Assembly (NCBI GenBank): GCA_937885645.1
Contig: CALABJ010000028.1
Span: 1 to 64,000, forward strand
DNA length: 64,000 bases
Direction of reading: 5' to 3'
Origin: RGIG4097 sp937885645
GTDB taxonomy: Bacteria > Bacillota > Clostridia > Christensenellales > CAG-917
A program made the translations under genes and the position numbers. The first letter of the stretch is position 1. The number at the start of each line of letters is the position of its first letter. This document shows positions 40,774-49,515 of this stretch, one piece after another. The notes beneath the pieces are model-generated. The model saw nothing but the letters and a program-made list of their open reading frames with translations. It was not told the origin of the DNA and did not search any database.

Positions 40774-43491
40774 TTACTTTGCAAGTTTCTTCTCTGCTCT
40801 CTTTTTCACTGCAAATCTTGTGATGACCTTTGAAAGTTCAACAAAAGGTATCACCGTCACGCCAAGGGCCATTGCGATGAAGAATTCGTCTGCGTGGATA
40901 GGTGCAAACTCAAATGCTGTGTTGAGGCCGGGAGTGTAGATGACCAGGATTGTTGTGAGCAATGAGAATGCAAATGCGCCAAGCATAAACAGATTTTGCT
41001 TTTTGAGCATACTCTTGCTGAAGATTGAGTGATTGATGCTTCTTGCATTGAATGCGTGGAACATTTCTGTCATTGACAAAGTCAAGAATGCCATCGTCAT
41101 ACCGTCTGCGGACACACCTTCAATTGACCAAGTGCCTGTTTCAAAGAAGTGACCGACAAAGTATGAGAACAACGTGAGAAGACCGATGAACACGCCTTGC
41201 ACGATGATGTTGACGCCAACACCGCCTGCAAAGATGCCTTCCTTTTCATTTCTAGGAGCACGGCGCATAAGGTCTGCTTCTGCGTCTTCTGTGCCAAGAG
41301 CAAGTGCGGGGAAAGTGTCGGTGATAAGGTTTATCCAAAGGAGGTGCATAGGCTTCAAGAGAGTGAAACCGCACATTGTTGCGATGAACACTGCCACCAC
41401 TTCTGCAAGGTTTGATGCAAGAAGGAATTGGATTGCCTTTCTTATGTTGTCATAGATGCGTCTGCCTTCGCCTACTGCTGAAACGATTGTTGCAAAGTTG
41501 TCGTCTTGGAGCACCATATCTGCTGCGCCCTTTGTGACGTCTGTGCCTGTGATGCCCATGCCGATGCCGATGTCTGCGGACTTGATTGAGGGTGCGTCGT
41601 TGACGCCGTCACCTGTCATTGCGGTGATTTGACCGCGTTTCTTCCAAGTGTTGACAATGCGGACTTTGTGTTCGGGTTGCACTCTGGCGTACACTGAGAA
41701 CTCAACGATTCTTTCATAGAATTCCTCGTCACTCATTTCTGCCATTTCTGCGCCGGTGATTGCTTGAGATGCGTCGGTGATGATGCCAAGTTGTTTTGCA
41801 ATGGCAATTGCAGTGTCGATATGGTCACCAGTGATCATAACTGCACGGATGCCTGCGCCCTTGCACTCTGCGATTGCGTCCTTGACTTCGGGACGGATAG
41901 GATCGATCATACCAGTGAGGCCGATGAAGACGAGGTTGTTTTCAATGCTTTCGGGGCTGACGTCTTCGGGCACGCTGTCAAGATCCTTATAGGCAACTGC
42001 AAGCACACGGAGTGCTTCGTTTGCCATAGCCTTGTTTGCCCCAAGGATATCTGCCTTGATTTCCTCAGTGAGAGCCACCACTTCACCGTTGATACGTGCG
42101 TGGGTGCAGCACTTCAAGATTTCGTCAGGTGCGCCCTTTGTGAATTGGATAAATGCGCCGTCACCATTGTCGTGGATGGTGGACATCATCTTGCGCATGC
42201 TGTCAAAGGGTGCTTCCGCCACACGAGGATATTTGGCTTCAAGGTCGGTTTTGTTCAGTTCTTGCTTGTATGCAAAGTTGACAAGAGCACACTCTGTGGG
42301 CTCACCAACTGCTTCATGTTTTTCGGGGTCAAGGACTGCGTCACTTGCTTGTGCCATTGCTCTTGCGATGAGAGCAACGTCGTCACCGTAGGTGTCAACA
42401 ACGGTCATCTTGTTTTGGGTGAGAGTGCCTGTCTTGTCTGAACAAATGATTTGCGTACAGCCAAGGGTTTCAACAGCGGTAAGTCGTTTGACAACGGCTT
42501 GCTTCTTTGCCATCTTCGTCATGCCCATTGAAAGGACGATTGTGACAACTGTTGCAAGGCCTTCGGGGATTGCAGCAACTGCAAGGGATACTGCAATGAT
42601 GAAGCTGTCAAGGACGATTTCAAGGGTTTGATTTCCCACAAGGTTGTTGCGTTCCATGATGAGTTTGAATGCAAAGATGAACACGCAGATTCCAAGGACT
42701 GCAAAGCTCAAAATCTTTGAAAGCTTGTCAAGTTTCTTTTGGAGAGGTGTGGTTTCTTCCTTGGTTTGAGCAAGGACGTCTGCGATTTTGCCCATTTCGG
42801 TTTGCATACCAGTTGCAACGACAACAGCCTTTGCTCTGCCGTAAACAATGGTGCTTCCCATATAGACCATATTTTTTCTGTCACCAAGGGGCACGTCCTT
42901 TCCGTCCTCTGCGGTGAGTGCGTCCACAAATTTTTCAGAGGGGACGGATTCACCGGTCAGGGCTGCTTCTTCTGCTTTCAATGAAGCGGATTCAAGAAGA
43001 CGGCAGTCTGCGGGCACTGAGTCACCTGCTTCAAGGACAACAACGTCACCGATGACAAGGTCTTCGTTTCTTATTTGTTTGAGAACGCCGTCACGAATGA
43101 CCTTACAAGTTGAAGCGGTCATCTCTTTCAGTGCTTCAATGGCCTTCTCTGCGCGTCCTTCTTGGACGACACCGAGGATAGCATTCAAAAGCACGACGCC
43201 TATGATGATGAAAAACTCTGCAAGCTCTGTTGTGTCAAAGTGTCCTTCACCTGTCATCACGGGGATAAGTGTGGTGATAAGGCTGATGACAGCGGCGATG
43301 ATCAAAACGATGATCATAGGGTTGGCAAGTTGCAAGAAGAATCTCTTGATGAGAGAAACCTTTTTGCCCTCAGCCAACTTATTTTTGCCGTTCTGTTCAA
43401 GACGGGCTTCTGCTTCGGCTTGTGACAAGCCGTTTTCGCAGGATTTTACTTCTTCAAGGACGGCGTTGCCGTCAAAAAGATAGTGTTTCAT
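40774..43491 (-). CDS. P-type cation ATPase (PMR1/SERCA class), probable Mn2+ exporter
   Basis: 905 residues, type II P-ATPase. Actuator motif LTGESVPSE, the phosphorylated Asp in CSDKTGTLT near 350, KGAPDEI for nucleotide binding, MTGDGVNDAPS hinge, and the ion-site helix IPEGLATVV. About ten membrane helices. Sequence alone suggests Ca2+ or Mn2+ export. The leader RNA resembles the yybP-ykoY Mn2+ riboswitch, which controls a related ATPase (YoaB) in Lactococcus, so Mn2+ is favoured. ATG 43491 has GGAGG 4 nt before it. Confidence 0.93.
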   Translation of the reverse strand: MKHYLFDGNAVLEEVKSCENGLSQAEAEARLEQNGKNKLAEGKKVSLIKRFFLQLANPMIIVLIIAAVISLITTLIPVMTGEGHFDTTELAEFFIIIGVVLLNAILGVVQEGRAEKAIEALKEMTASTCKVIRDGVLKQIRNEDLVIGDVVVLEAGDSVPADCRLLESASLKAEEAALTGESVPSEKFVDALTAEDGKDVPLGDRKNMVYMGSTIVYGRAKAVVVATGMQTEMGKIADVLAQTKEETTPLQKKLDKLSKILSFAVLGICVFIFAFKLIMERNNLVGNQTLEIVLDSFIIAVSLAVAAIPEGLATVVTIVLSMGMTKMAKKQAVVKRLTAVETLGCTQIICSDKTGTLTQNKMTVVDTYGDDVALIARAMAQASDAVLDPEKHEAVGEPTECALVNFAYKQELNKTDLEAKYPRVAEAPFDSMRKMMSTIHDNGDGAFIQFTKGAPDEILKCCTHARINGEVVALTEEIKADILGANKAMANEALRVLAVAYKDLDSVPEDVSPESIENNLVFIGLTGMIDPIRPEVKDAIAECKGAGIRAVMITGDHIDTAIAIAKQLGIITDASQAITGAEMAEMSDEEFYERIVEFSVYARVQPEHKVRIVNTWKKRGQITAMTGDGVNDAPSIKSADIGIGMGITGTDVTKGAADMVLQDDNFATIVSAVGEGRRIYDNIRKAIQFLLASNLAEVVAVFIATMCGFTLLKPMHLLWINLITDTFPALALGTEDAEADLMRRAPRNEKEGIFAGGVGVNIIVQGVFIGLLTLFSYFVGHFFETGTWSIEGVSADGMTMAFLTLSMTEMFHAFNARSINHSIFSKSMLKKQNLFMLGAFAFSLLTTILVIYTPGLNTAFEFAPIHADEFFIAMALGVTVIPFVELSKVITRFAVKKRAEKKLAK

Positions 43492-43548
43492 TTTACCTCC
43501 ATATATTAAAAAACCCATAGGACAAGTGGGCAATTTGCCTCTTATCTT

Positions 43549-43632
43549 ATGAGTCTCATTTATTAGACCGTTCCAGACTGACGTCGGGTGTTGAAATCGG
43601 TCACGTCATAAAGACGCAAATTACTCCCTCAT
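43549..43632 (-). promoter_or_regulatory. yybP-ykoY-like (Mn2+) riboswitch
   Basis: Stem ATGAG (43632-43628) with CTCAT (43553-43549) encloses the hallmark 5' strand GGAGTAA directly after the stem and GAGA directly before its 3' side (consensus AAAGG-GGAGUAG and GAGA-CCUUU). Inside are GACCG/CGGTC and a CACCCGACG segment like the second Mn2+-contacting loop. Downstream, GCCCA/TGGGT with six T just before the ATPase ribosome site can be the expression platform. Confidence 0.7.
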
Positions 43633-43743
43633 CTAGATATACCGCACGTACGCGCGCTATATCAACCATATATTAGTTTACGAAAATATTAACCTTTTGT
43701 CAATATTTTTATTATTTGACTATTTCATTGAAAAAATATTAAT

Positions 43744-44304
43744 TTATTTCTTTTTTCTTATAAGTCCGCTGGCACCGAAAACGAGGGCCGCCACACCGAG
43801 TACTATGCCGATTATTCCAAAGCGGAGATGACCAAGTCCTGTCATCACTGCGCCGAAAATTGTGATGAGAAGACCTGCAATTCCAACCCCGAGAGCAAGC
43901 ACGTTGACGGTGGGATTTTCGTTTCCGTTTTCAGTTTTTCTTGTGTCAACGTAAGAGAAAGTCTTGTAGCCGTTGAGGATAGGACAGAAGCCACTCCAAT
44001 CGTTTTCTTCAAGGGTTATGTTTTCAGTGTTTGCCCAAAACAGCAGTTTATCAGCAAATTCCGTATCCTTTAAGTCGTTATTCGGCACAAATTCAAACAT
44101 GGACACTTGGGTTTCGCTGACTTTGTAAACCACCGTATGCACCACTTCTGCCACAAAGTTTTTTGTGGACACGTAGCGGTTGACAAAGAGGATTTTGTCA
44201 TTTGAGATATTGAGGTCACCAGCAACAATCCCCTCGTTTGAAAGGGTGATTTCTGTCTTTTGTCCGTATGCCTTTACTCCAAGAGTTTTTGTGTATTCTG
44301 TCAT
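43744..44304 (-). CDS. membrane protein cotranslated with recF, unknown
   Basis: 186 residues. A soluble N-terminal ~125 residues (beta-rich) is followed by two membrane helices (about 132-152 and 158-178) and RKKK. The ATG overlaps the recF stop (ATGA), so expression is coupled to recF. AGGA-type site within recF. No family recognised. Confidence 0.75.
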   Translation of the reverse strand: MTEYTKTLGVKAYGQKTEITLSNEGIVAGDLNISNDKILFVNRYVSTKNFVAEVVHTVVYKVSETQVSMFEFVPNNDLKDTEFADKLLFWANTENITLEENDWSGFCPILNGYKTFSYVDTRKTENGNENPTVNVLALGVGIAGLLITIFGAVMTGLGHLRFGIIGIVLGVAALVFGASGLIRKKK

Positions 44305-45374
44305 CTTATTTTTCCTTCTTTCACTTCAAAGAGTTTTGCTCCCTCTCCGTCAAACTCGGTGCAGGTGAGGATTGTTTGCACTCCGCTTGTTGCTTTCAGG
44401 AGCACGTCTCGTCTTGTTTTGTCAAGTTCACTGAGCACGTCGTCAAGGAGGAGGACGGGAGTTTCGCCTGTCTCTTGCTTGTACATTTCCACCTCGCCCA
44501 GTTTCATTGCAAGGGCTATGGTGCGTTGTTGTCCTTGTGAAGCAAACTTTCTTGCGTCAATGCTGTCAATCTCAATTTTGATGTCATCACGATGAGGTCC
44601 AACAGTGCTGTATCCAAGCTCCTTGTCCTTTTCTCTTGCGCTGAGCAACGCTTCTTCAAGGTTTCTGCGGATGTCACCTTCCGTCTTCACTGCGGTCTCG
44701 TAGGACAACTTCAACTGCTCCTTGCCAGAACTTATTTTGCCGTGGGCTACGCTTGCAAACTTGTTCAACTCCGCCACGTATTCCATGCGCTTTTTAATTA
44801 TGGTTGCACCGTGCTCTGCAAGGCCAATATCCCACACGTCAAGCATATCGTCAAGGTTATCTGCATATCTAGAATCCTTCAAAAGATTGTTCTTTTGTTT
44901 CAAAGTCTTGTTGTAGTTTTGCAGGGCTTTGAAATAACTCTTTTGTTGTTGAGAAAGCCCCACGTCCAAAAATCCTCGTCTTTCCGCAGGAGAGTCCTTC
45001 ACCAGTTTCAACTCGTCAGGGGAGAAGAACACAACTCCCAAAACTCCCAAAAGTTCCCCTGCTCTTTGCACGGGTATGCCGTCAATTGCCACCTTCTTTT
45101 TGCCCACCTCGTCAATGAGTATGCTGATGGTGTGCTTGCGGAATTTCTTTTCAACGGTGAGAGACACCTTTGCCCTGTTTGCACCCATGCGAATAAGCTC
45201 CTTATCCTTTGTTGTGCGAGGACTGCGAAGCAATGAGCAAAGATAGACGGATTCAATCATATTTGTCTTTCCACTTGCGTTTTTTCCATGCAAAACGTTG
45301 AGCCCACCGTCAAAAGTGACCTGTTGGCTCTCGTAGTTGCGGAAATTTGAAAGTGAAAGACTCAAAATTTTCAT
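44301..45374 (-). CDS. recF: RecF, recombination mediator ATPase
   Basis: 357 residues, SMC-like. Walker A GKNASGKT at 30-37, signature ASQGQQRTIALAMKLGEV, Walker B PVLLLDDVLSELD. It helps load RecA at gapped DNA. Its promoter ends 6 nt before the ATG, and no ribosome site fits, so the mRNA appears leaderless. It lies after dnaA but is separated from it by three small genes, unlike the usual dnaA-dnaN-recF order. Confidence 0.97.
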   Translation of the reverse strand: MKILSLSLSNFRNYESQQVTFDGGLNVLHGKNASGKTNMIESVYLCSLLRSPRTTKDKELIRMGANRAKVSLTVEKKFRKHTISILIDEVGKKKVAIDGIPVQRAGELLGVLGVVFFSPDELKLVKDSPAERRGFLDVGLSQQQKSYFKALQNYNKTLKQKNNLLKDSRYADNLDDMLDVWDIGLAEHGATIIKKRMEYVAELNKFASVAHGKISSGKEQLKLSYETAVKTEGDIRRNLEEALLSAREKDKELGYSTVGPHRDDIKIEIDSIDARKFASQGQQRTIALAMKLGEVEMYKQETGETPVLLLDDVLSELDKTRRDVLLKATSGVQTILTCTEFDGEGAKLFEVKEGKIR

Positions 45375-45380
45375 AGCCCT

Positions 45381-45409
45381 ATTATATATGAAAAAGCGGT
45401 GTTTTTCAA
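45381..45409 (-). promoter_or_regulatory. recF promoter, leaderless geometry
   Basis: TTGAAA (45409-45404), 17-nt spacer, TATAAT (45386-45381), then 6 nt to the ATG. Confidence 0.85.
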
Positions 45410-45488
45410 CAAGTTATGCCATATTATTTTGCATATAAAAAGAGAGATTTTTTCATTGTTGAAAACATAATTATTTTGGCATAAAAAT

Positions 45489-45514
45489 AAACCCCCGTCT
45501 TTCAACGAGGGTTT
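45489..45514 (-). terminator. terminator of the 126-residue gene
   Basis: AAACCC-CG arms paired with CG-GGGTTT through one G-U in the minus RNA, followed by TTATTTTT. A near-identical stem ends luxS (56210-56232). Confidence 0.75.
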
Positions 45515-45523
45515 GCCATTAAA

Positions 45524-45904
45524 CTATTTCTTGAAAATTTTATCATAAATAATGTAATCGCCATCATTATCGTTTATTATCAATTTTGCTTTGTCGCAAT
45601 GTATGGCTACACATATTTCGCTTTCTTCAATTTGTCTTATTATTCCTTCAATTTTTTCAATGGGGATTCTTAAGAAATAATTGCATGTGCGAAAAAATTC
45701 TTGTTGTGATAAAACTTCTATTTCTTGGAGTTCTTTGTTTTTTGCTATCCACGAACTAAAATCCGTTTCATTTTTATTAATGGTTAAATCAAAAATTATC
45801 AACGATTGCTGTGCAGACAACAAATTTATGGTCTCAATAATTTTTGCGCAAATTTCATCAATAGTTGCAGATGGTTTATGCTTTATAAAAACTAGCTTTT
45901 CCAT
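45524..45904 (-). CDS. 126-residue protein, unknown, AT-rich
   Basis: Soluble alpha/beta protein without recognisable motif; it ends LIINDNDGDYIIYDKIFKK. Base composition and Ile/Asn/Lys content are clearly higher than in neighbouring recF or dnaA, as in the two paralogues upstream, which suggests a locally acquired or relaxed segment. It has its own terminator. Ribosome site AGGAT about 8 nt before the ATG. Confidence 0.65.
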   Translation of the reverse strand: MEKLVFIKHKPSATIDEICAKIIETINLLSAQQSLIIFDLTINKNETDFSSWIAKNKELQEIEVLSQQEFFRTCNYFLRIPIEKIEGIIRQIEESEICVAIHCDKAKLIINDNDGDYIIYDKIFKK

Positions 45905-45988
45905 TTTTTATCCTTTGTATTATATTAGCAAACTTAATATGCCAGCAATAAGAAAACCTGTCTGTTGATAGGGGTTTTGCTTTTGATA

Positions 45989-46612
45989 TTAATCAAAGGG
46001 ATTTGTTGTTGGGATATAGTGTTTGAGTATATCCAACTTCATCAGCTCTTTTATCAGCTCAGGATTTTGTATGACTATTATATCGTTTTGTGCGCAATGC
46101 GCATATTGATATACAAAATCATTGCAAATTATCTGTTTTCCGTTGGAAAAAACCAAGCACTTTCCGGCAACATCTTCGGCAAACGACATATAATCCGGCT
46201 CAGTCGCTATGCTTGGATCTAAAAACACCTTGCCAGACATACGCGCGTATTCTTCTCGTGTTACTCGCCTAAAACTTACACTTTCTCTCACAAAAATATC
46301 AAAGCATACGTATTCTGTGTTTTTAATTTCCTTAATGGAAGAGCCAAAGAAATTATGCAAATATATTTTATCGCCATCAATTCTTATCTTTTTTCCTATA
46401 CGAACGATGCCTTCGTATGTGGCTTTTGCAAAAAACAAGAACATAAAACCAAATAAGCCTGCCAAAAGCAATCCGATTGTAAGGTTCAAAATGGTGCATA
46501 CAGCGGAAACAACCATGCCGACAAAAAAGGCAATGCATATCCCTGCCCACAGATAAATTTCCGTGTGAATTATTTTTTTATCAAATGCGTTGTATATCTT
46601 GTTTTCACCCAT
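45989..46612 (-). CDS. two-helix membrane protein, paralogue 1
   Basis: 207 residues. N-terminus MGENKIYNAFDKK, two membrane helices (about 24-46 and 50-70), then a ~130-residue cytoplasmic beta-rich domain ending in IVIQNPELIKELMKLDILK. It is a tandem duplicate of the next gene: the first 13 and the last ~28 residues are almost identical while the helices and middle diverged. PH-like membrane proteins have similar layout but the assignment is uncertain. Confidence 0.75.
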   Translation of the reverse strand: MGENKIYNAFDKKIIHTEIYLWAGICIAFFVGMVVSAVCTILNLTIGLLLAGLFGFMFLFFAKATYEGIVRIGKKIRIDGDKIYLHNFFGSSIKEIKNTEYVCFDIFVRESVSFRRVTREEYARMSGKVFLDPSIATEPDYMSFAEDVAGKCLVFSNGKQIICNDFVYQYAHCAQNDIIVIQNPELIKELMKLDILKHYIPTTNPFD

Positions 46613-46648
46613 ACTTAAATTTTATCACACCACATCTTGCTTTTTATT

Positions 46649-47272
46649 TTACTCAAAGGGATTTGTTGTAGGAATATAATGTTTCAGTATATCCAGCTTC
46701 ATCAACTCTTTTATCAACTCAGGATTTTGTATTACTATTATGTCGTTGTCCTTGCAGTGATAATATTTGTATTGTTCGTTGTTGGCAATCAATTGCTTGC
46801 CGTTTGAAAAAATCAAACATGTGCCTGTTTGTTCTGCGATAGGAGATAAATAATCCGGCGTAGTGGCATCAACTTCATTGAGGAAGCTTTTTCCTGTTCT
46901 ACGGAGATAGTCATCTCGTGTTTGATCTGAATATCGAGAACCAAATCGTATGTATCTTGTGAAGCAAAAATATTCAGAATTTTTGATTTCCTTCAAAGTT
47001 TTTCCAAAACAATTAAGTAGATATATTTTATCCCCTTCAATTTTGACTTTTTTGCACATACGAGCAACCGAGGTGCAAACCTCGTATGATATAGCAATAA
47101 ACATACAACCGCTTGCTATGGCAAGAAACAGCCCAATTTTGAAATAAAAAACCGCGCAAATTGCAGAGGCAATTGTTCCTAAGAAAAATATCACAGCAAA
47201 AGCTAAGACAATGCCCACCTGTGCATTAACGTGTTTTTTATCAAATGCGTTGTATATTTTGTTTTCACCCAT
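46649..47272 (-). CDS. two-helix membrane protein, paralogue 2
   Basis: 207 residues, same architecture as the gene at 45989-46612 and identical at both ends (MGENKIYNAFDKK and IPTTNPF). The DNA around both start codons and upstream (TTTTATCACACCACA) is also duplicated, so the copied unit includes the expression signals. AT-rich compared with dnaA next door. Confidence 0.75.
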   Translation of the reverse strand: MGENKIYNAFDKKHVNAQVGIVLAFAVIFFLGTIASAICAVFYFKIGLFLAIASGCMFIAISYEVCTSVARMCKKVKIEGDKIYLLNCFGKTLKEIKNSEYFCFTRYIRFGSRYSDQTRDDYLRRTGKSFLNEVDATTPDYLSPIAEQTGTCLIFSNGKQLIANNEQYKYYHCKDNDIIVIQNPELIKELMKLDILKHYIPTTNPFE

Positions 47273-47318
47273 ACTTAAATTTTATCACACCACACCTTGC
47301 TTTGCAAGAAAAAGAAAA

Positions 47319-47336
47319 CCCTGTCTGTTGACAGGG
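47319..47336 (-). terminator. dnaA terminator
   Basis: CCCTGTC-AACA-GACAGGG followed by TTTTC on the minus strand. Confidence 0.8.
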
Positions 47337-47342
47337 GTTTTG

Positions 47343-48716
47343 TTATCTATTAAGGATCATATTTTTGATGTCTGCCACAACAATCTTCATACGCTTGTCT
47401 GTCTTGATCATTTCGCTGATTTTGTCTCTTGCGTGGATGATGGTTGTGTGATCTCTGCCACCAAACATTTGACCTATTGTCACAAGGGGGAGGCCAAGCA
47501 TTTCGGTGATGAGATAGATGGCTATCATACGAGGCTCAACGATATTCTTTGTCTTCTTCTTTGAGAAGATGTCACTCTTTGCAATGTTGAAATATTTGCA
47601 TACAGTGTCTATGATGTCGCTGGCGTCAAGGGTGTCCTTCTTTTCTTCAATGAAGTCTTGGAGGGCTTCTCTTGCCATCTCTGTTGTGTCAATGACGTGG
47701 TTTGTCAGTGAGCTGAAAAAGATGATTTTGTTCAGCAATCCTTCCATCTCACGGATGTTTGAGGTGCAGTTTTCTGCAATGAAGGTTGCCACTTCGTCAC
47801 TGAGGCGGAATTTCTCTTGGGCTGCCTTTGTCCTGAGGATTGCAATCCTTGTTTCGGTGTCAGGAACGTTGATGTCCACTGTAAGTCCCCAAGCAAAGCG
47901 GGTGCGCAGACGCTCTTCAAGGGTAACAAGTTCCTTGGGTGAGCGGTCTGAGGTCAAGATGATTTGCTTGTTGGCTTGATAGAGGTCATTGAAGATATGG
48001 AAAAGGGCTTCTTGTGTTTGCTCTCTCTTTGCAAGGAATTGAACGTCGTCCACCATAAGCACGTCACATGAACGATATTTTTCACGGAATTGATTGCTTT
48101 CGGTGTTGCTTCTCTTCATGCTCATTTGCACAAATTCGCTGACCATTTGCTCGCTGTTGACGTAGACCACTTTTGTCTTTGGAGATTCTTTTCTAAGATA
48201 GTTGCCTATTGCGTGAAGAAGGTGGGTTTTGCCAAGACCGACACCGCTGTATATGAAGAGGGGGTTATATTTGCCACCTGCGTTTTCTGCCACGGTTTTT
48301 GCTGCCATGAGAGCGTAGGTGTTGGACTTGCCCATGACAAAGTTTTCAAAGGTATATCTGTCCACAAAAGGATTTTTTGTTTTCACTTCTGCGGTTTTCT
48401 TTTTGTTGTCCACGATGATTCCGCCGCCGGGCAAGAAATCCGTTTGCTTTTGGAGATATTCTTGCTTTTTGTCGGGGGTGATGACTTCAACCTTAGATAC
48501 AGACTTGTTGAGAGAACTGACCACACCAGTGATTGTGTCAAGATATCTTTCGTCAATGGTGCGTTTTGAAGATGCAGTAAGAGTGACAAGCACAAAAGTG
48601 TCGTCTATAAAGCAAAGAGGCTCCAACTTGTCAATCCAAACGTCGTAGCTTATTGTTTGCATTATTTTTGATAATTCGTTCTTGGCGTCCAGCCAAAATT
48701 CTTCTTTTCCAATCAT
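47343..48716 (-). CDS. dnaA: DnaA, replication initiator
   Basis: 457 residues. Domain I helix at the N-terminus (FWLDAKNELSKIMQTISYDVWIDKLEPL), AAA+ domain with Walker A GVGLGKTH near 160 and Walker B LMVDDVQFL, and domain IV with GGRDHTTIIHARDKI for DnaA-box binding. The only promoter overlaps a perfect DnaA box and ends 7 nt before the ATG, so the message is probably leaderless and autoregulated. dnaN lies upstream but is separated by a VanZ-like gene. Confidence 0.98.
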   Translation of the reverse strand: MIGKEEFWLDAKNELSKIMQTISYDVWIDKLEPLCFIDDTFVLVTLTASSKRTIDERYLDTITGVVSSLNKSVSKVEVITPDKKQEYLQKQTDFLPGGGIIVDNKKKTAEVKTKNPFVDRYTFENFVMGKSNTYALMAAKTVAENAGGKYNPLFIYSGVGLGKTHLLHAIGNYLRKESPKTKVVYVNSEQMVSEFVQMSMKRSNTESNQFREKYRSCDVLMVDDVQFLAKREQTQEALFHIFNDLYQANKQIILTSDRSPKELVTLEERLRTRFAWGLTVDINVPDTETRIAILRTKAAQEKFRLSDEVATFIAENCTSNIREMEGLLNKIIFFSSLTNHVIDTTEMAREALQDFIEEKKDTLDASDIIDTVCKYFNIAKSDIFSKKKTKNIVEPRMIAIYLITEMLGLPLVTIGQMFGGRDHTTIIHARDKISEMIKTDKRMKIVVADIKNMILNR

Positions 48717-48723
48717 AGTAGGG

Positions 48724-48752
48724 ATTATAACTTATCCACATTTTATTTTCAA
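48724..48752 (-). promoter_or_regulatory. dnaA promoter with a DnaA box in the spacer
   Basis: TTGAAA (48752-48747), 17-nt spacer, TATAAT (48729-48724), 7 nt to the ATG. TTATCCACA (48732-48740, plus strand) fills the spacer, so DnaA binding would block RNA polymerase. Confidence 0.85.
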
Positions 48753-48851
48753 TTAAAATAAAAAATTAAAGTTGAAAAATCAATATGTAGGGATGAAAAA
48801 ATTTTCTCCCCCAATTTTCTACAAAATTCTGCTTGTTTTTAAGTAGTAATA

Positions 48852-49466
48852 TCAAAGGATAGGCGCGTACTGCCCTGCATTGATAATTGTGTTGACAAGA
48901 AAATATATGCCCGCAGGCACAAATCCTATGAGGCACACCACGTTGACAAGGTTAAGTGACAAAACGTAGTGCTTTTTCATCAAAAGTCGCAGGACTGAAA
49001 TGATAATAAATCCAACCGCTCCGCCAAAAAAATTGCAGATGAAGTCTGTGCCGTCACAACCGCCAAGACCTGTGAAAAGTTGGACTATTTCAAAAATCAA
49101 AGATGACACCGCAATAACACTGAGAGATATAACCGCGCTCCATCTATATTTCACTTTTTCATCAAGAAAAACAAAAAGGTATATACCCATAGGTATATAA
49201 ATCACCACGTTGAGAAAGTGGTCAAGGTTGAAAGCGTACGTTCCGTTTTCAACGGATTTCACCAAGGAGTAGAAAGGAATCCAGTTGTTTCCAACACGGC
49301 TTGACAAAGGCAATTTCAGCATATACTCACGGAGTTCATATATCCAAGGTGAGTTGTATTTCAATCCAATCACCCAAATAAGACACCAAATATACACAAC
49401 AAAAACCGCCGCCGCAAGACGGAGGTCAACTTTGTCCTTCAGTTTTTCAAGTTTCAGTTTGTTCAT
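48852..49466 (-). CDS. VanZ-like membrane protein
   Basis: 204 residues with five or six membrane helices. The VanZ core is visible as WIPFYSLVKS, LNVVIYIPMGIYLFVF and IFEIVQLFTGLGGCDGTDFICNFFGGAVGF (the E..Q, D and N positions). VanZ of Tn1546 raises teicoplanin resistance, but most relatives have unknown functions. The ATG directly follows the T tract of the dnaN terminator and has no ribosome site, so expression needs readthrough or a leaderless start. It splits dnaN from dnaA. Confidence 0.85.
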   Translation of the reverse strand: MNKLKLEKLKDKVDLRLAAAVFVVYIWCLIWVIGLKYNSPWIYELREYMLKLPLSSRVGNNWIPFYSLVKSVENGTYAFNLDHFLNVVIYIPMGIYLFVFLDEKVKYRWSAVISLSVIAVSSLIFEIVQLFTGLGGCDGTDFICNFFGGAVGFIIISVLRLLMKKHYVLSLNLVNVVCLIGFVPAGIYFLVNTIINAGQYAPIL

Positions 49467-49475
49467 AAAAAAAAA

Positions 49476-49501
49476 TATAGCACACCTGCTGATGTGCTAT
49501 A
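49476..49501 (-). terminator. dnaN terminator
   Basis: TATAGCACA and TGTGCTATA arms around 8 nt; nine or more T follow on the minus strand and run into the ATG of the VanZ-like gene. Confidence 0.85.
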
Positions 49502-49515
49502 TATTATTTTTTTTC

